In this document: in pieces, positions 37,712-50,140 of the stretch
How positions within the stretch are numbered: position 1 is the first letter of the stretch
Layout of the letters: each line of letters opens with the position of its first letter
NCBI GenBank assembly: GCA_039925145.1
Contig: JBDSZL010000030.1
Coordinates: 27,221 to 91,220, forward strand
Length of the DNA stretch: 64,000 nt
From: JBDSZL01 sp039925145
Lineage (GTDB): Bacteria > Acidobacteriota > Vicinamibacteria > Vicinamibacterales > SCN-69-37
Direction: 5' to 3'
The notes under the pieces: model-generated
The model's input: only the letters and a program-made list of their open reading frames with translations
What the model was told of the DNA's origin: nothing
The model's database searches: none
Made by a program: the position numbers and the translations under genes

Positions 37712-37770
37712 CTGACGACTCACGTCTCACGGCTTACGGGTTACGGGTTACGGAAGAGCGGTTTACGACT
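37712..37770 (-). repeat. CGTAAGC-type repeat, locus 2 (inverted)
   Basis: On the minus strand the spacer reads as units such as CGTAACC, CGTAACC, CGTAAGC, CGTGAGA and CGTGAGT. It fills most of the spacer between the DUF4159 stop and the moxR start. It is the same repeat family as at 28143, 38845 and 50116, in the opposite orientation to 28143 and 38845. Confidence 0.7.
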
Positions 37771-37790
37771 CAGGACCGACGGAGAACAGC

Positions 37791-38828
37791 GTGGATTCAA
37801 CAGTGCAGGACAAGACAGTGACCATGGACTCCCCCGAGGACATCGCGCTTGCGGACCGTATGAATGCGGGACGGAAGCGGATTGAAGAGGAACTCGGCAA
37901 GCTGATCATCGGGCAGCAGGACATCATCAATCAGGTGCTGCTGACGCTGTTCGTCGGCGGCAACAGTCTGATTGTCGGCGTGCCTGGCCTGGCCAAGACG
38001 CTGCTGATCCGGACGCTGGCCCAGGTCCTCGACCTCAAGTTCAACCGCATTCAGTTCACGCCAGACCTGATGCCGTCCGACATCACGGGCACCGACATCA
38101 TTCAGGAGGACGCGAGCGGCCGGCGGCAGATGACGTTCGCGCCGGGTCCTATTTTCGCGAACATCGTGCTCGCGGACGAAATCAACCGGACGCCCCCCAA
38201 GACCCAGGCGGCGCTGCTCGAAGCCATGCAGGAGCATCGGGTGACGATTCAGGGACGGACCTACACGCTCGAGGAGCCGTTCTTCGTGTTCGCGACGCAG
38301 AACCCGATTGAGCTCGAAGGCACGTACCCGCTGCCCGAAGCACAGCTCGATCGCTTCATGTTCCACATCATCATCGAGCACCCGCCCGAAGACGAAGAGT
38401 TCAACGTGGTCCGCACGACCACGGCGATTATCGACCCGAAATTCGAGCGTCCCGTCAGCGGACCCGACCTGATTGCGTTTCAGCGTCTGGTCCGGCGCGT
38501 GCCGGTCGCCGAGCCGGTCATGCGTTACGCGCTGCGGCTGGTGCGGACCAGTCGGCCCAGGGCCGACAACGCGCCCGAGCTCGTCAAGAAGTACGTGGCC
38601 TTCGGCGCCAGCGTGCGCGCGGCGCAGTTCCTCATTCTGGGCGCGAAGGCCAAGGCGCTGACCGAGGGGCGCTACCACGTGAGCTTCGACGACATCCGCG
38701 CGCTGGCGCACCCCGTGCTGCGCCATCGTATCCTCACCAATTTCCGCGCCGAATCCGAAGGGGTGACGAGCGACGCGTTGATCGACGAGCTCATCAAGAC
38801 GGTGCCGCTGCCCAAATCGGGAATGTGA
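37791..38828 (+). CDS. moxR: MoxR-family AAA+ ATPase
   Basis: MoxR ATPases are chaperone-like AAA+ proteins that often work with vWA partners to mature or insert metal into target complexes. The 345-residue protein has Walker A GVPGLAKT (63-70), IQFTPDLMPSDITGTDI, Walker B IVLADEINRTPPKTQAALLE, FATQNPIELEGTYPLPEAQL and sensor 2 near LAHPVLRHRI. GTG 37791 follows GGAGA by five bases and is preferred over ATG 37824. The downstream DUF58 and vWA genes are its usual partners. Confidence 0.96.
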   Translation: MDSTVQDKTVTMDSPEDIALADRMNAGRKRIEEELGKLIIGQQDIINQVLLTLFVGGNSLIVGVPGLAKTLLIRTLAQVLDLKFNRIQFTPDLMPSDITGTDIIQEDASGRRQMTFAPGPIFANIVLADEINRTPPKTQAALLEAMQEHRVTIQGRTYTLEEPFFVFATQNPIELEGTYPLPEAQLDRFMFHIIIEHPPEDEEFNVVRTTTAIIDPKFERPVSGPDLIAFQRLVRRVPVAEPVMRYALRLVRTSRPRADNAPELVKKYVAFGASVRAAQFLILGAKAKALTEGRYHVSFDDIRALAHPVLRHRILTNFRAESEGVTSDALIDELIKTVPLPKSGM

Positions 38829-38844
38829 AGCGCCATGCGCCCAA

Positions 38845-38890
38845 CCCGTAAGCCGTAGCCGTAAGCCGTGAGCCGTAGCCCGTAACCGCC
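38845..38890 (+). repeat. CGTAAGC-type repeat, locus 3
   Basis: CGTAAGC, CGTAGC, CGTAAGC, CGTGAGC, CGTAGC and CGTAAC units follow one another and fill almost the whole spacer between moxR and the DUF58 gene. The ATG of the DUF58 gene follows directly, so any ribosome site would have to lie inside the repeat; none is obvious. Confidence 0.8.
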
Positions 38891-39799
38891 ATGCAGACCC
38901 ATCTCGTACCTGGTGCCCGCTTCGTCGACCCCAAGGTCCTGTCACGTGTGAAGGATCTGGAGCTGCTGGCGCGCGCGGTGGTCGACGGTTTTATCAACGG
39001 TTTGCATCGGGCCCCGTATTTCGGTGCCTCGATCGACTTTGCCGAGCATCGAGGCTACGTGCCCGGTGACGACATCCGGCGCGTCGACTGGCGGCTCTAC
39101 GCACGCACCGATCGCTATTTCGTCAAGCAGTACGAGGCGGACACGAACGCGAATTTCGCCGTGCTCCTCGATGTCTCCAAGTCGATGGGCTTTGCAAGCC
39201 AGGGCGTCTCGAAGCTCGAATACGCCAAGTTTCTCGCGGCGTGCCTCGCCTACCTCTCACAGCGGCAGCGCGATCGCGTGGGCATTGTGACGTTCGACGA
39301 GGAGGTCGTCGCGCACGTCCCGCCGTCGGCGAAGCATTTCAACATCCTGCTGCACACGCTCGACCAGGCGGTCGCGCAGCGGCAGGGCCGGCTGGTGGCC
39401 AACCTGCGGCTCATGGCCGAACATTTCAAACGACGGAGCATCGTCGCGCTCATCTCGGACCTGTACGAAAATCCGGAAGATCTGCTGGACGCGCTCAAAC
39501 CTTACAGTTTTCTCGGCAACGATCTGGTGGTCTTTCACGTGCTCGACCCAGCTGAGATCGAGTTCCCGTACCGCGACGCCTCGCGCTTCCAGGATCTCGA
39601 GACCGGCGAAGAAGTGCCGGTGATTCCAGAGGTCTTCGCGGAGCAGTACCGCAAGATGATGCAGGAGCACATCGAGTCGATTCGTTCCAAGTGCGCGGAG
39701 TCGCGGATTGATTACGTGCTGCTCAATACCTCGAAGCCGCTCGACGAGGCGCTGTTCGCCTATCTCGGCAACCGCGAGCGGCTGATGCGGGTCCGGTAA
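38891..39799 (+). CDS. DUF58 protein with vWA-like fold
   Basis: The 302-residue protein has the DUF58 signature GYVPGDDIRRVDWRLYARTD (about residues 55-74), preceded by HRAPYFGASIDFAEHR. It has a MIDAS-like LLDVSKSMGF and VGIVTFDEEVVAHVPPS. No membrane helix is seen, so it is cytosolic, probably acting next to MoxR. DUF58-MoxR pairs are widespread, and the DUF58 protein is thought to link the ATPase to membrane vWA proteins such as the next gene product. It ends four bases before that gene. Confidence 0.93.
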   Translation: MQTHLVPGARFVDPKVLSRVKDLELLARAVVDGFINGLHRAPYFGASIDFAEHRGYVPGDDIRRVDWRLYARTDRYFVKQYEADTNANFAVLLDVSKSMGFASQGVSKLEYAKFLAACLAYLSQRQRDRVGIVTFDEEVVAHVPPSAKHFNILLHTLDQAVAQRQGRLVANLRLMAEHFKRRSIVALISDLYENPEDLLDALKPYSFLGNDLVVFHVLDPAEIEFPYRDASRFQDLETGEEVPVIPEVFAEQYRKMMQEHIESIRSKCAESRIDYVLLNTSKPLDEALFAYLGNRERLMRVR

Positions 39800-39803
39800 G
39801 CCC

Positions 39804-41918
39804 ATGTCGTTTCTGGCACCTCTCTTCCTCATGGGGCTCGCGGTCGCGGCGATCCCGGTTTTCGTGCATCTCATCCAGCGCGAACGCAAGGACGTGATCG
39901 AATTTCCGTCCCTCATGTTCATCCGCCGGATCCCCTATCAGTCCGTCGAGCGGCGGCGCATTCACAACTGGTGGCTGCTTGCGCTGCGACTGGCCGCCCT
40001 GGCGCTCATCGTCGCCGCGTTCGCTCGTCCCTTCTTCAAAGTGGATCCCGTGCGCGCCGCGGCGTCGGCGCTCGGCGCGCGTGATGTCGTCATCCTGCTC
40101 GACCGCTCGGCGAGCATGGGTTACGGCGATCACTGGACGCGCGCGCAAAATGAAGCCCGTCAGATTGTCAGTGGTTTGCACGGCGACGACCGGGCCACGC
40201 TCGTTCTGTTCGAGCGCAACGCGGAGGAAGCGGTGCGGCTCACGTCAGACGCCGGCAGTCTGCGCGCGGCGATTGCCAACGCCAAGGTGTCCTCGGGCTC
40301 GACGCGGTTTGCTCCGGCGCTGAGACTGGCTCAGAGCCTGCTGAGCCGCTCCGATCGTCCCCGCAAAGAGGCGTATCTCATCAGCGACTTTCAACGCTCG
40401 GGATGGGAGCGGCAAGAGGAGATTCGTCTGCCGGAAGGGGCCACCATCGCACCTGTGTCTGTTGCCGAGCCGGCTACCACCGGCGTGGCTGTCACTTCCG
40501 TGAATCTCCAGCGCGCCAGTTTTTCGGGGCAGGAGCGCGTGACGATTTCGGCCGGCATCTCGAACAAGGGGAGCGATGCGGCCCACCCGCGTGTGAGCCT
40601 TGAAATCGATGGTCGCCCGGTCGCGGCGCAAGACGTGGCGCTCACGCCGCACGGCACCGGGTCGGTGACCTTCGAGCCGGTCACCGTCGCCGAGTCGAAC
40701 ATGCGTGGCGTGATCCGCGCCGGCACCGACCCCATGCCGAAGGACAACGACTTCTATTTCGTGCTGTCGCCGAGCCGGCCCATGTCCGTGCTGGTGATCA
40801 ACGGCGAGGGGGCCGATCGCACCGCCGGGTTGTATCTCTCGACCGTGTTCGAGCTCGCCAAGGCGCCGCCGATGAAGAGCGAGGTGGTGACCGCCGCGCG
40901 ATTGACGCCCGCGCTCCTCACCGGCCGCTCGCTCGTCGTGCTCAACGACACGTCGACGCTGTCGACAGTGTCGGCCGAGCTGCTGAAGTCGTTCGTCGAG
41001 CGGGGCGGCGGCCTGCTCATCGCCCTCGGCGATCGCTCACCGGTCAGCGGCGAGTGGCCGCTGCTGCCCGGAACGCTCGGTGCGCCCGTGGATCGATTGA
41101 GCGTGCACGGCGGCACGCTCGGCTACGTCGACTACAGCCATCCGATTTTCGAGGAGTTCAAGGATCCCCGCAGCGGAAACTTCAGCAACATGCGATTCCT
41201 GAAGTATCGAGGGCTCGCGCCCGGTCCGACGGACCACGTGCTCGCGCGGTACGACGACGGTGGCACCGCACTGGTGGAACGCAAGGTGGGCACCGGCCGG
41301 GTCATCGCGCTGACCTCGACACTCGACGGCAGCTGGAACGACGCGCCCACGCACGGCATGTTCCTGCCGCTGATGCACCAGGTCGCGCGGTACCTCGCCC
41401 AATATCAGGATCCAGAACCCTGGCATCTCGTCGGGCGGATGCTCGACATTTCTGCACCGATCGGCTCGGTCGTGCGCGAAGGGCAAGCGACGACGCGCCT
41501 TGGTGCGGGTGTGGTGGTGTCTCCATCGGGTGCGCAGGTCACACTCGGGAGCAACGGCGTGCGATCGATCGAGCTGGCCGAGCAGGGCTTCTACTCGGTG
41601 CGGCTCTCCGGATCGGGAGACCGCCGTCCATACGAAGTCGCCGTGAACATCGATCCGGTGGAGTCGGATCTGACGTCGCTGCCGGCGGCCGAGTTTCTCG
41701 CCGCCGCCACGAACAGGCCGGCTGCCGTGCAGGCGGGACAGTCGCTCGAGCCGCCTGCCGTGACACCTGTTGACCTCGAAAAGAAGCAGTCTATCTGGTG
41801 GTTTCTGCTGGTCGGCGGGCTGGTCGCGCTTTTCGCCGAGTCGGTGCTGGCCAATCGCAAGTCACGGCTCCTCGGATTCGGAACGCGTCAAGGGCGACAG
41901 GCGCCCGCCGCGGGCTAA
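39804..41918 (+). CDS. BatA-like membrane protein with vWA domain
   Basis: The 704-residue protein begins with the BatA/aerotolerance double-helix N-terminus (FLAPLFLMGLAVAAIPVFVH, then LALRLAALALIVAAFARPFF). A vWA domain with MIDAS DRSASM and LISDF follows. The middle is beta-rich, with a glutamine-amidotransferase-like segment (LVVLNDTSTLSTVSAELLKS, then FVERGGGLLIALGD). A final helix lies near residue 680. The large middle part should be periplasmic. Bat proteins act with MoxR in oxygen tolerance and envelope functions in other bacteria; here the role is inferred from context only. Confidence 0.88.
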   Translation: MSFLAPLFLMGLAVAAIPVFVHLIQRERKDVIEFPSLMFIRRIPYQSVERRRIHNWWLLALRLAALALIVAAFARPFFKVDPVRAAASALGARDVVILLDRSASMGYGDHWTRAQNEARQIVSGLHGDDRATLVLFERNAEEAVRLTSDAGSLRAAIANAKVSSGSTRFAPALRLAQSLLSRSDRPRKEAYLISDFQRSGWERQEEIRLPEGATIAPVSVAEPATTGVAVTSVNLQRASFSGQERVTISAGISNKGSDAAHPRVSLEIDGRPVAAQDVALTPHGTGSVTFEPVTVAESNMRGVIRAGTDPMPKDNDFYFVLSPSRPMSVLVINGEGADRTAGLYLSTVFELAKAPPMKSEVVTAARLTPALLTGRSLVVLNDTSTLSTVSAELLKSFVERGGGLLIALGDRSPVSGEWPLLPGTLGAPVDRLSVHGGTLGYVDYSHPIFEEFKDPRSGNFSNMRFLKYRGLAPGPTDHVLARYDDGGTALVERKVGTGRVIALTSTLDGSWNDAPTHGMFLPLMHQVARYLAQYQDPEPWHLVGRMLDISAPIGSVVREGQATTRLGAGVVVSPSGAQVTLGSNGVRSIELAEQGFYSVRLSGSGDRRPYEVAVNIDPVESDLTSLPAAEFLAAATNRPAAVQAGQSLEPPAVTPVDLEKKQSIWWFLLVGGLVALFAESVLANRKSRLLGFGTRQGRQAPAAG

Positions 41919-42031
41919 GACGCCGCGATTTCTCCTGCCTGTCCGGCGGCTCTCCGGTTTCAGGTCCTGTGACGAAAGTATGACGCCTCGCCGCGAAGGC
42001 GGATGGTAAGCTCGGGATCTCAGGAGAAATC

Positions 42032-45943
<3,912 letters not shown>

Positions 45944-46068
45944 CGCATACCGAGTCGATCGCCCGGTCGCAGCTGCATGCTGTGGCCGGGCGCGCCGTGT
46001 TGACAGCTCGCCAGCCCGACGGGCAAGATCCCCCACAGCCACTCGCCACTCTTTCAGGGGTATTTTTC

Positions 46069-46971
46069 ATGCGGACCCGATTGTCGATTCTGCTCGCCAT
46101 CGCCGTCGCTACGCTGTTTGCACTGCCCCTGGCGGCACAGCGAGCTCCTGACACCGCCCAGCCCGTTGCGCAGCCTGCGTCACCAGCCCAACCGCCTACG
46201 GCGCAGACCGCCAATCCCGCGCCGCCACGACAGGGCGGCGCACCGGGTACTCCCGCCGCGGGTGGAGGACGAGGCCGGCCACAGGACACGGAGGTCCACG
46301 AGCCAGTTCCGCGCATAGTGGCTCCCGCGGCGACACCGGGGGCGGCCCCTGCCGACGCCCTCGTCCTCTTCGACGGCAAGAATCTGGATCAGTGGGTGAA
46401 CACCAAGGACAAGGCACCCGCTGGGTGGACGGTGGCCGATGGAATTCTCACCGTCAGCAAGACCGCGGGCAACATCGAAACTAAGCGCTCGTTCACCAAC
46501 TACCAGATCCATCTCGAGTGGCGCATCCCGGCTGATGTCACGGGCACCGATCAGGCCCGGGGCAACAGCGGACTGTTTCTTGCCTCCACTGGTAGCGGCG
46601 ATGCCGGGTACGAGCTGCAGATTCTCGACTCGTACGAAAACAAGACATACGTCAACGGCCAGGCGGGCAGCATCTACAAGCAGTCGATTCCGCTCGTGAA
46701 TGCCAGCCGCCAGCCTGGCGAGTGGCAGACCTATGATGTGGTGTGGGAAGCGCCGACGTTCAACGAGGACGGCAGCGTGAAGACACCAGCGGTCGTCACT
46801 GCCTTCCACAATGGGCTGCTCGTGCAGAACCACTTCCAACTGAAAGGCGAGACGCTGTACATCGGCCAGCCCGTCTATAAGAAACACGGTCCGGCGCCGA
46901 TCAAGCTGCAGGCCCACGGCGACCCGAGTCCGCCAGTCAGCTTCCGGAACATCTGGATCCGGGAGTTCTAA
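46069..46971 (+). CDS. secreted DUF1080 protein (3-keto-disaccharide hydrolase fold)
   Basis: The 300-residue protein has a signal peptide (LLAIAVATLFALPLAAQ), a Pro/Ala/Gly-rich linker to about residue 95, and then a DUF1080 concanavalin-like domain. That domain has ALVLFDGKNLDQWVN, WTVADGILTV, IHLEWRIPAD, GNSGLFLAS, YELQILDSYENKTY and IKLQAHGDPSPPVSFRNIWI. Members of this family cleave 3-keto-glucosides and similar sugars, and are common in acidobacteria and planctomycetes. No sugar oxidoreductase is adjacent. ATG 46069 is the first start before the signal peptide. Confidence 0.92.
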   Translation: MRTRLSILLAIAVATLFALPLAAQRAPDTAQPVAQPASPAQPPTAQTANPAPPRQGGAPGTPAAGGGRGRPQDTEVHEPVPRIVAPAATPGAAPADALVLFDGKNLDQWVNTKDKAPAGWTVADGILTVSKTAGNIETKRSFTNYQIHLEWRIPADVTGTDQARGNSGLFLASTGSGDAGYELQILDSYENKTYVNGQAGSIYKQSIPLVNASRQPGEWQTYDVVWEAPTFNEDGSVKTPAVVTAFHNGLLVQNHFQLKGETLYIGQPVYKKHGPAPIKLQAHGDPSPPVSFRNIWIREF

Positions 46972-46972
46972 A

Positions 46973-47182
46973 ACGGGCGACAGTCTCTTCGTCGAACTCG
47001 TCATCGGCAGCATCGGCTTCGGCCTGTTCATGTACGGCAAGAAGGCCGACCGCTGGCCCCAGCTCGGCGCCGGCGTGCTTTTGATGCTCTATCCCTACTT
47101 CGTCTCGACAGCTCTTCAGATGTTCGTTGTTGGCAGCGCGGTGATTATCGGGCTGTGCCTGATGCTCTGGCTGGGCTGGTGA
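46973..47182 (+). CDS. small membrane protein with no standard start codon (ACG?)
   Basis: The frame beginning at ACG 46973 encodes GDSLFVELVIGSIGFGLFMYG, then KKADRWPQLGAGVLLMLYPY, and ends LMLWLGW before TGA. Three hydrophobic segments with the LIGxxGFGLFxYGKK and LLMxYPYF pattern match small two- to three-helix membrane proteins I recall in proteobacteria and acidobacteria. No ATG, GTG or TTG lies at the expected N-terminus; ACG is exactly where the initiator Met should be. Either ACG is used or the gene is decaying by a single T-to-C change. The last 38 bases overlap the convergent dacB. Confidence 0.5.
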   Translation, partial: TGDSLFVELVIGSIGFGLFMYGKKADRWPQLGAGVLLMLYPYFVSTALQMFVVGSAVIIGLCLMLWLGW

Positions 47183-48725
47183 GGATCCGCTCCAGCGCCC
47201 GATCGACGAGGGCGTCCACCTGCGCGCCCGATGCGACCGCATTGTTCACGATGAAAGAGAAGGCCAGCTTTCCTCCCCGGTCGTCTTCCGCATAGCCGGA
47301 TAGCGCGCGCACGTTGCTGATGGTGCCTGTCTTGGCCTGGATCCGGCGATTGAGGATGGGGCCGCTCATGCGCGTCTGGAGCGTCCCATCTCGTCCCCCC
47401 ACGGGAAGCGCCGCTGCGAACGGCCCGCGAAGGCGCTCGTCGGCCCATACGCGCTCGAGCACACCGACGATCAGATCGGCCGTGACGTAGTCGTAGCGCG
47501 AGAGCCCCGATCCGTCGTACATGACGAGCCCGCCGACGGGCAATCCCCAGGCGGTGATCGTCTCACGCACCGCGAGACGTCCCGCGTCGACCGAGCCGAC
47601 GCCGCTCGCGGCGCGCCCCAGCGCCTTCAGGATCATCTCCGCGTAGAAATTCTGACTGACCTTCATGGCGTAACCGACGAGGGCCGACAGGGGATCGGAC
47701 TGGCGGCGTGCGATGACCCGTCGGTCCTTCGCCAAAGAGCTGGGTGCCACCTCGTCGATGTCATACGCGCCTCCGTCGATGACGACACCTTGTTCCAACA
47801 AGCTGGTTCGGAGCGCTTCCACGAAAAACTGGGTCGGGTTGGCCACGGCCGCGGTTCGGATTAGAGGGGAGCCGCCCAGGGGAACCGCACCTGTCACAGT
47901 CAAGCGGTCATTGCCCGGCAGTCGTGCCAGCGCGATGGCCGGCATGACGTCGGCTGCTCCCGTGCTCAACCGGTTCACGACCTGCAAGCCGTGCCCGGGT
48001 GGTCCAACCTCGAGGCGGGCTGGCGCGCCGATCGAGGGACCGGGAGCGATGCGTAGCACGGCGACATTCTCGTTGTAGCTCAAGGCGCCGGACGGCGCCG
48101 CGTACCCTGCTGCGAGGTAGTCCCAGGCCCAACCCGCCCCGAGGCCCTCTTCTTCGAACGCGTCATCGTCGCCCACCAGACGGCCGTGCACGCGATGGAT
48201 GCCTGCCCGCCGCAACGCGGCGGACCACTCAGAGAACAGGGATGGCGTGCCTGTTGCCGGCGCGGTGATGGCAGGATCGCCGGTGCCGACGGCGATCAGA
48301 TCGCCATTCAACACCCCGTCGTCGATTGTCCCTGTCGCTTCGAGCCGCGTCTCGAAGCGTGCATCCCAGCCGAGGCGCTCTGCCGCCACGGCCATGGTGA
48401 CGATCTTCATGTTGGATGCGGGCATGACGAGCGATTGCGCGTTGCGCGCGTAGAGCGTGCGACGAGGGATGAGTGAGTCGACACGCGCTGCCACCAGGGC
48501 ACCCGCGATGAGAGGCGACGAGAGCAGCGAGTCGAGATCGGATGAAAGTGCCGTGTCTTCGGCGACGCTACCCGGAGCGGACGGCACGGCGGCGACACTT
48601 GCTGTCAGAGGCGCCTGGTCCGTGGGCGGGCCAGCCTTGCCGCCCCGGGCCGATGCACACGCGTGCGCCGCGGCTGCGCTGATGACCAGCACGGCCGCGC
48701 GCATCGGCCAGAGCCAGCCGTTCAT
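47145..48725 (-). CDS. dacB: D-alanyl-D-alanine carboxypeptidase/endopeptidase (PBP4 type)
   Basis: PBP4 enzymes trim peptidoglycan peptides in the periplasm. The 526-residue protein has an export signal (PMRAAVLVISAAAAHACAS; the Cys may be a lipobox), the active-site SxxK as SNMK (104-107), the SGLSRYD block in place of SxN and the C-terminal KTG in QAKTGTISNVRALSGY. The large insertion after SxxK that is characteristic of PBP4 is present. It lies 19 bases after the DUF4340 gene and so could be the last gene of the Gld-like operon. Confidence 0.93.
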   Translation of the reverse strand: MNGWLWPMRAAVLVISAAAAHACASARGGKAGPPTDQAPLTASVAAVPSAPGSVAEDTALSSDLDSLLSSPLIAGALVAARVDSLIPRRTLYARNAQSLVMPASNMKIVTMAVAAERLGWDARFETRLEATGTIDDGVLNGDLIAVGTGDPAITAPATGTPSLFSEWSAALRRAGIHRVHGRLVGDDDAFEEEGLGAGWAWDYLAAGYAAPSGALSYNENVAVLRIAPGPSIGAPARLEVGPPGHGLQVVNRLSTGAADVMPAIALARLPGNDRLTVTGAVPLGGSPLIRTAAVANPTQFFVEALRTSLLEQGVVIDGGAYDIDEVAPSSLAKDRRVIARRQSDPLSALVGYAMKVSQNFYAEMILKALGRAASGVGSVDAGRLAVRETITAWGLPVGGLVMYDGSGLSRYDYVTADLIVGVLERVWADERLRGPFAAALPVGGRDGTLQTRMSGPILNRRIQAKTGTISNVRALSGYAEDDRGGKLAFSFIVNNAVASGAQVDALVDRALERILTSPARASGTAR

Positions 48726-48744
48726 CTCCGGCGGAGCCCGCCTG

Positions 48745-50106
48745 TCACTTGGCGCCCGACAGTGTTTTCAGTTGCTCGACGGCTTTGTCGAAGTCTGCGG
48801 CAGGTATCACTGCCGCGCCTGCCTCGGTGCCCCGAATCGCGTACGCGTCGGACCCGACCTTGCGGAGGGTGACGCGATCCTCCGTTGAAGACGCGGCGTC
48901 TCCGGATCGGACGACGACCACCATGTCATCGCCGCTGGCCGGCACCCGATCGACAAAGCGCTCGGCGCGCAGTGACGACAGGGTATTCAGGAAGTCGACC
49001 ATGGCCGTCGCGTTGACGTCCTTCGCCTCCGGCTTGGTCTGCTTCCACGCGTCAGGCACCGAACTGGCGCCGCCGGGGGGAGCGGGACTCTTGGCGAACG
49101 AGACAGGTGTGCCGTGGGTGACGTCGAGCGCCGTCGCGGTGTAGCTCTTGAACGCGAAGACGTCTTTGAGGCGAAGATCGTCTGGCTTCTTCTGCAGGTC
49201 TGTCAGCAGCGTGGCCTCGACGGTAAACACGAGCGGCCGCGATAAGTCGCGAGCGTAGACCGCCGTCTCGTCCTTCTTACCGCCTATCGCGAGCGTCGCG
49301 CGCGTGGACCCCGAGCCGAACGTGGTCACGAGCTGGGGTCGTTCGAGGCCGAAGGTCTTGAGCTGGGCGGCGGTTGGCTCCGCCCCGTCGACCTCGATGG
49401 ATTTCATCTGGGCCTGCGCCACGCGACCGACCAGGCCATCGACCGGGCTGAAGTCGGCGCGGGTTTGAATGGGCGCCGTCAAGAGCCACTCGTCGCCCTT
49501 CTTCGCCAGAGCCAGCTTGGCGCCGTCCTGCGGCTCGATTGCGACGCTGTCGATTTTGTCGCGATCGAACTGCAGCACGGTCTTGTCTCGCAGATCGAAT
49601 GTCGTCCGATTGAACGTTTCTCCTGCGTAGGCGGGAATCAGGAGCACTTTGGTCTGGCCCTCGACGCGCGCGTACAGGTCGCTCCCGGTCGGTGTCTTCT
49701 CGCCGATGTTGAGCCGGTGGGCCGTGCCGTCGCCCGTCACATGAAAGACAACGCTGTAGCGCGCCGGCTGCAGGCCGAATGCGCTGACGTCGGCCGGATT
49801 GTCGTCGAGCACCCGTGTGACTTCCGTGGTGGCGATGGCGTTCAACAGGGGCCCCACGACGCCCTGGTCGGCTGGCGTGGTCACCGGCGACACGATTTGC
49901 CAGTTGTCGCCGTTCTTCTTCAGCGTCGTGGTGTCGCCACCAGCGGCATGCACTTCAAGGGCTTCGATCTTGCCCACTTCCGTGGCAAAGACTTTGTCCT
50001 TCTTCTCGCCTTCAGACAGGTCGCGCTTCGACTCGACGAAGTAAAGGTACGCGCCCAGACCCAGCGCCACCGCGAGCAGAACAATGAGCGAACGACCGCC
50101 ACGCAT
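48745..50106 (-). CDS. DUF4340 membrane-anchored protein
   Basis: The 453-residue protein has one N-terminal helix (RSLIVLLAVALGLGAYLYF) and repeated DUF4340 units. These include VGKIEALEVHAAGGDTTTLK and GDNWQIVSPVTTPADQGVVG, then VTRVLDDNPADVSAFGLQPA, and a second set with DKIDSVAIEPQDGAKLALAK. The repeats fold as beta domains probably outside the membrane. DUF4340 genes almost always follow a GldG-like gene and an ABC-2 transporter, as they do here. The function is unknown; it may bind extracytoplasmic polymer or envelope components moved by the transporter. Confidence 0.9.
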   Translation of the reverse strand: MRGGRSLIVLLAVALGLGAYLYFVESKRDLSEGEKKDKVFATEVGKIEALEVHAAGGDTTTLKKNGDNWQIVSPVTTPADQGVVGPLLNAIATTEVTRVLDDNPADVSAFGLQPARYSVVFHVTGDGTAHRLNIGEKTPTGSDLYARVEGQTKVLLIPAYAGETFNRTTFDLRDKTVLQFDRDKIDSVAIEPQDGAKLALAKKGDEWLLTAPIQTRADFSPVDGLVGRVAQAQMKSIEVDGAEPTAAQLKTFGLERPQLVTTFGSGSTRATLAIGGKKDETAVYARDLSRPLVFTVEATLLTDLQKKPDDLRLKDVFAFKSYTATALDVTHGTPVSFAKSPAPPGGASSVPDAWKQTKPEAKDVNATAMVDFLNTLSSLRAERFVDRVPASGDDMVVVVRSGDAASSTEDRVTLRKVGSDAYAIRGTEAGAAVIPAADFDKAVEQLKTLSGAK

Positions 50107-50115
50107 GTATCACAC

Positions 50116-50140
50116 TCCGTAAGCCGTAAGCCGTAAGCCG
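50116..50140 (+). repeat. CGTAAGC-type repeat, locus 4
   Basis: Three perfect units CGTAAGC lie in tandem between the GldG-like stop codon (TAA on the minus strand at 50141-50143) and the DUF4340 start. As at the other three sites the repeat touches a stop codon between genes of the same strand. Confidence 0.8.
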
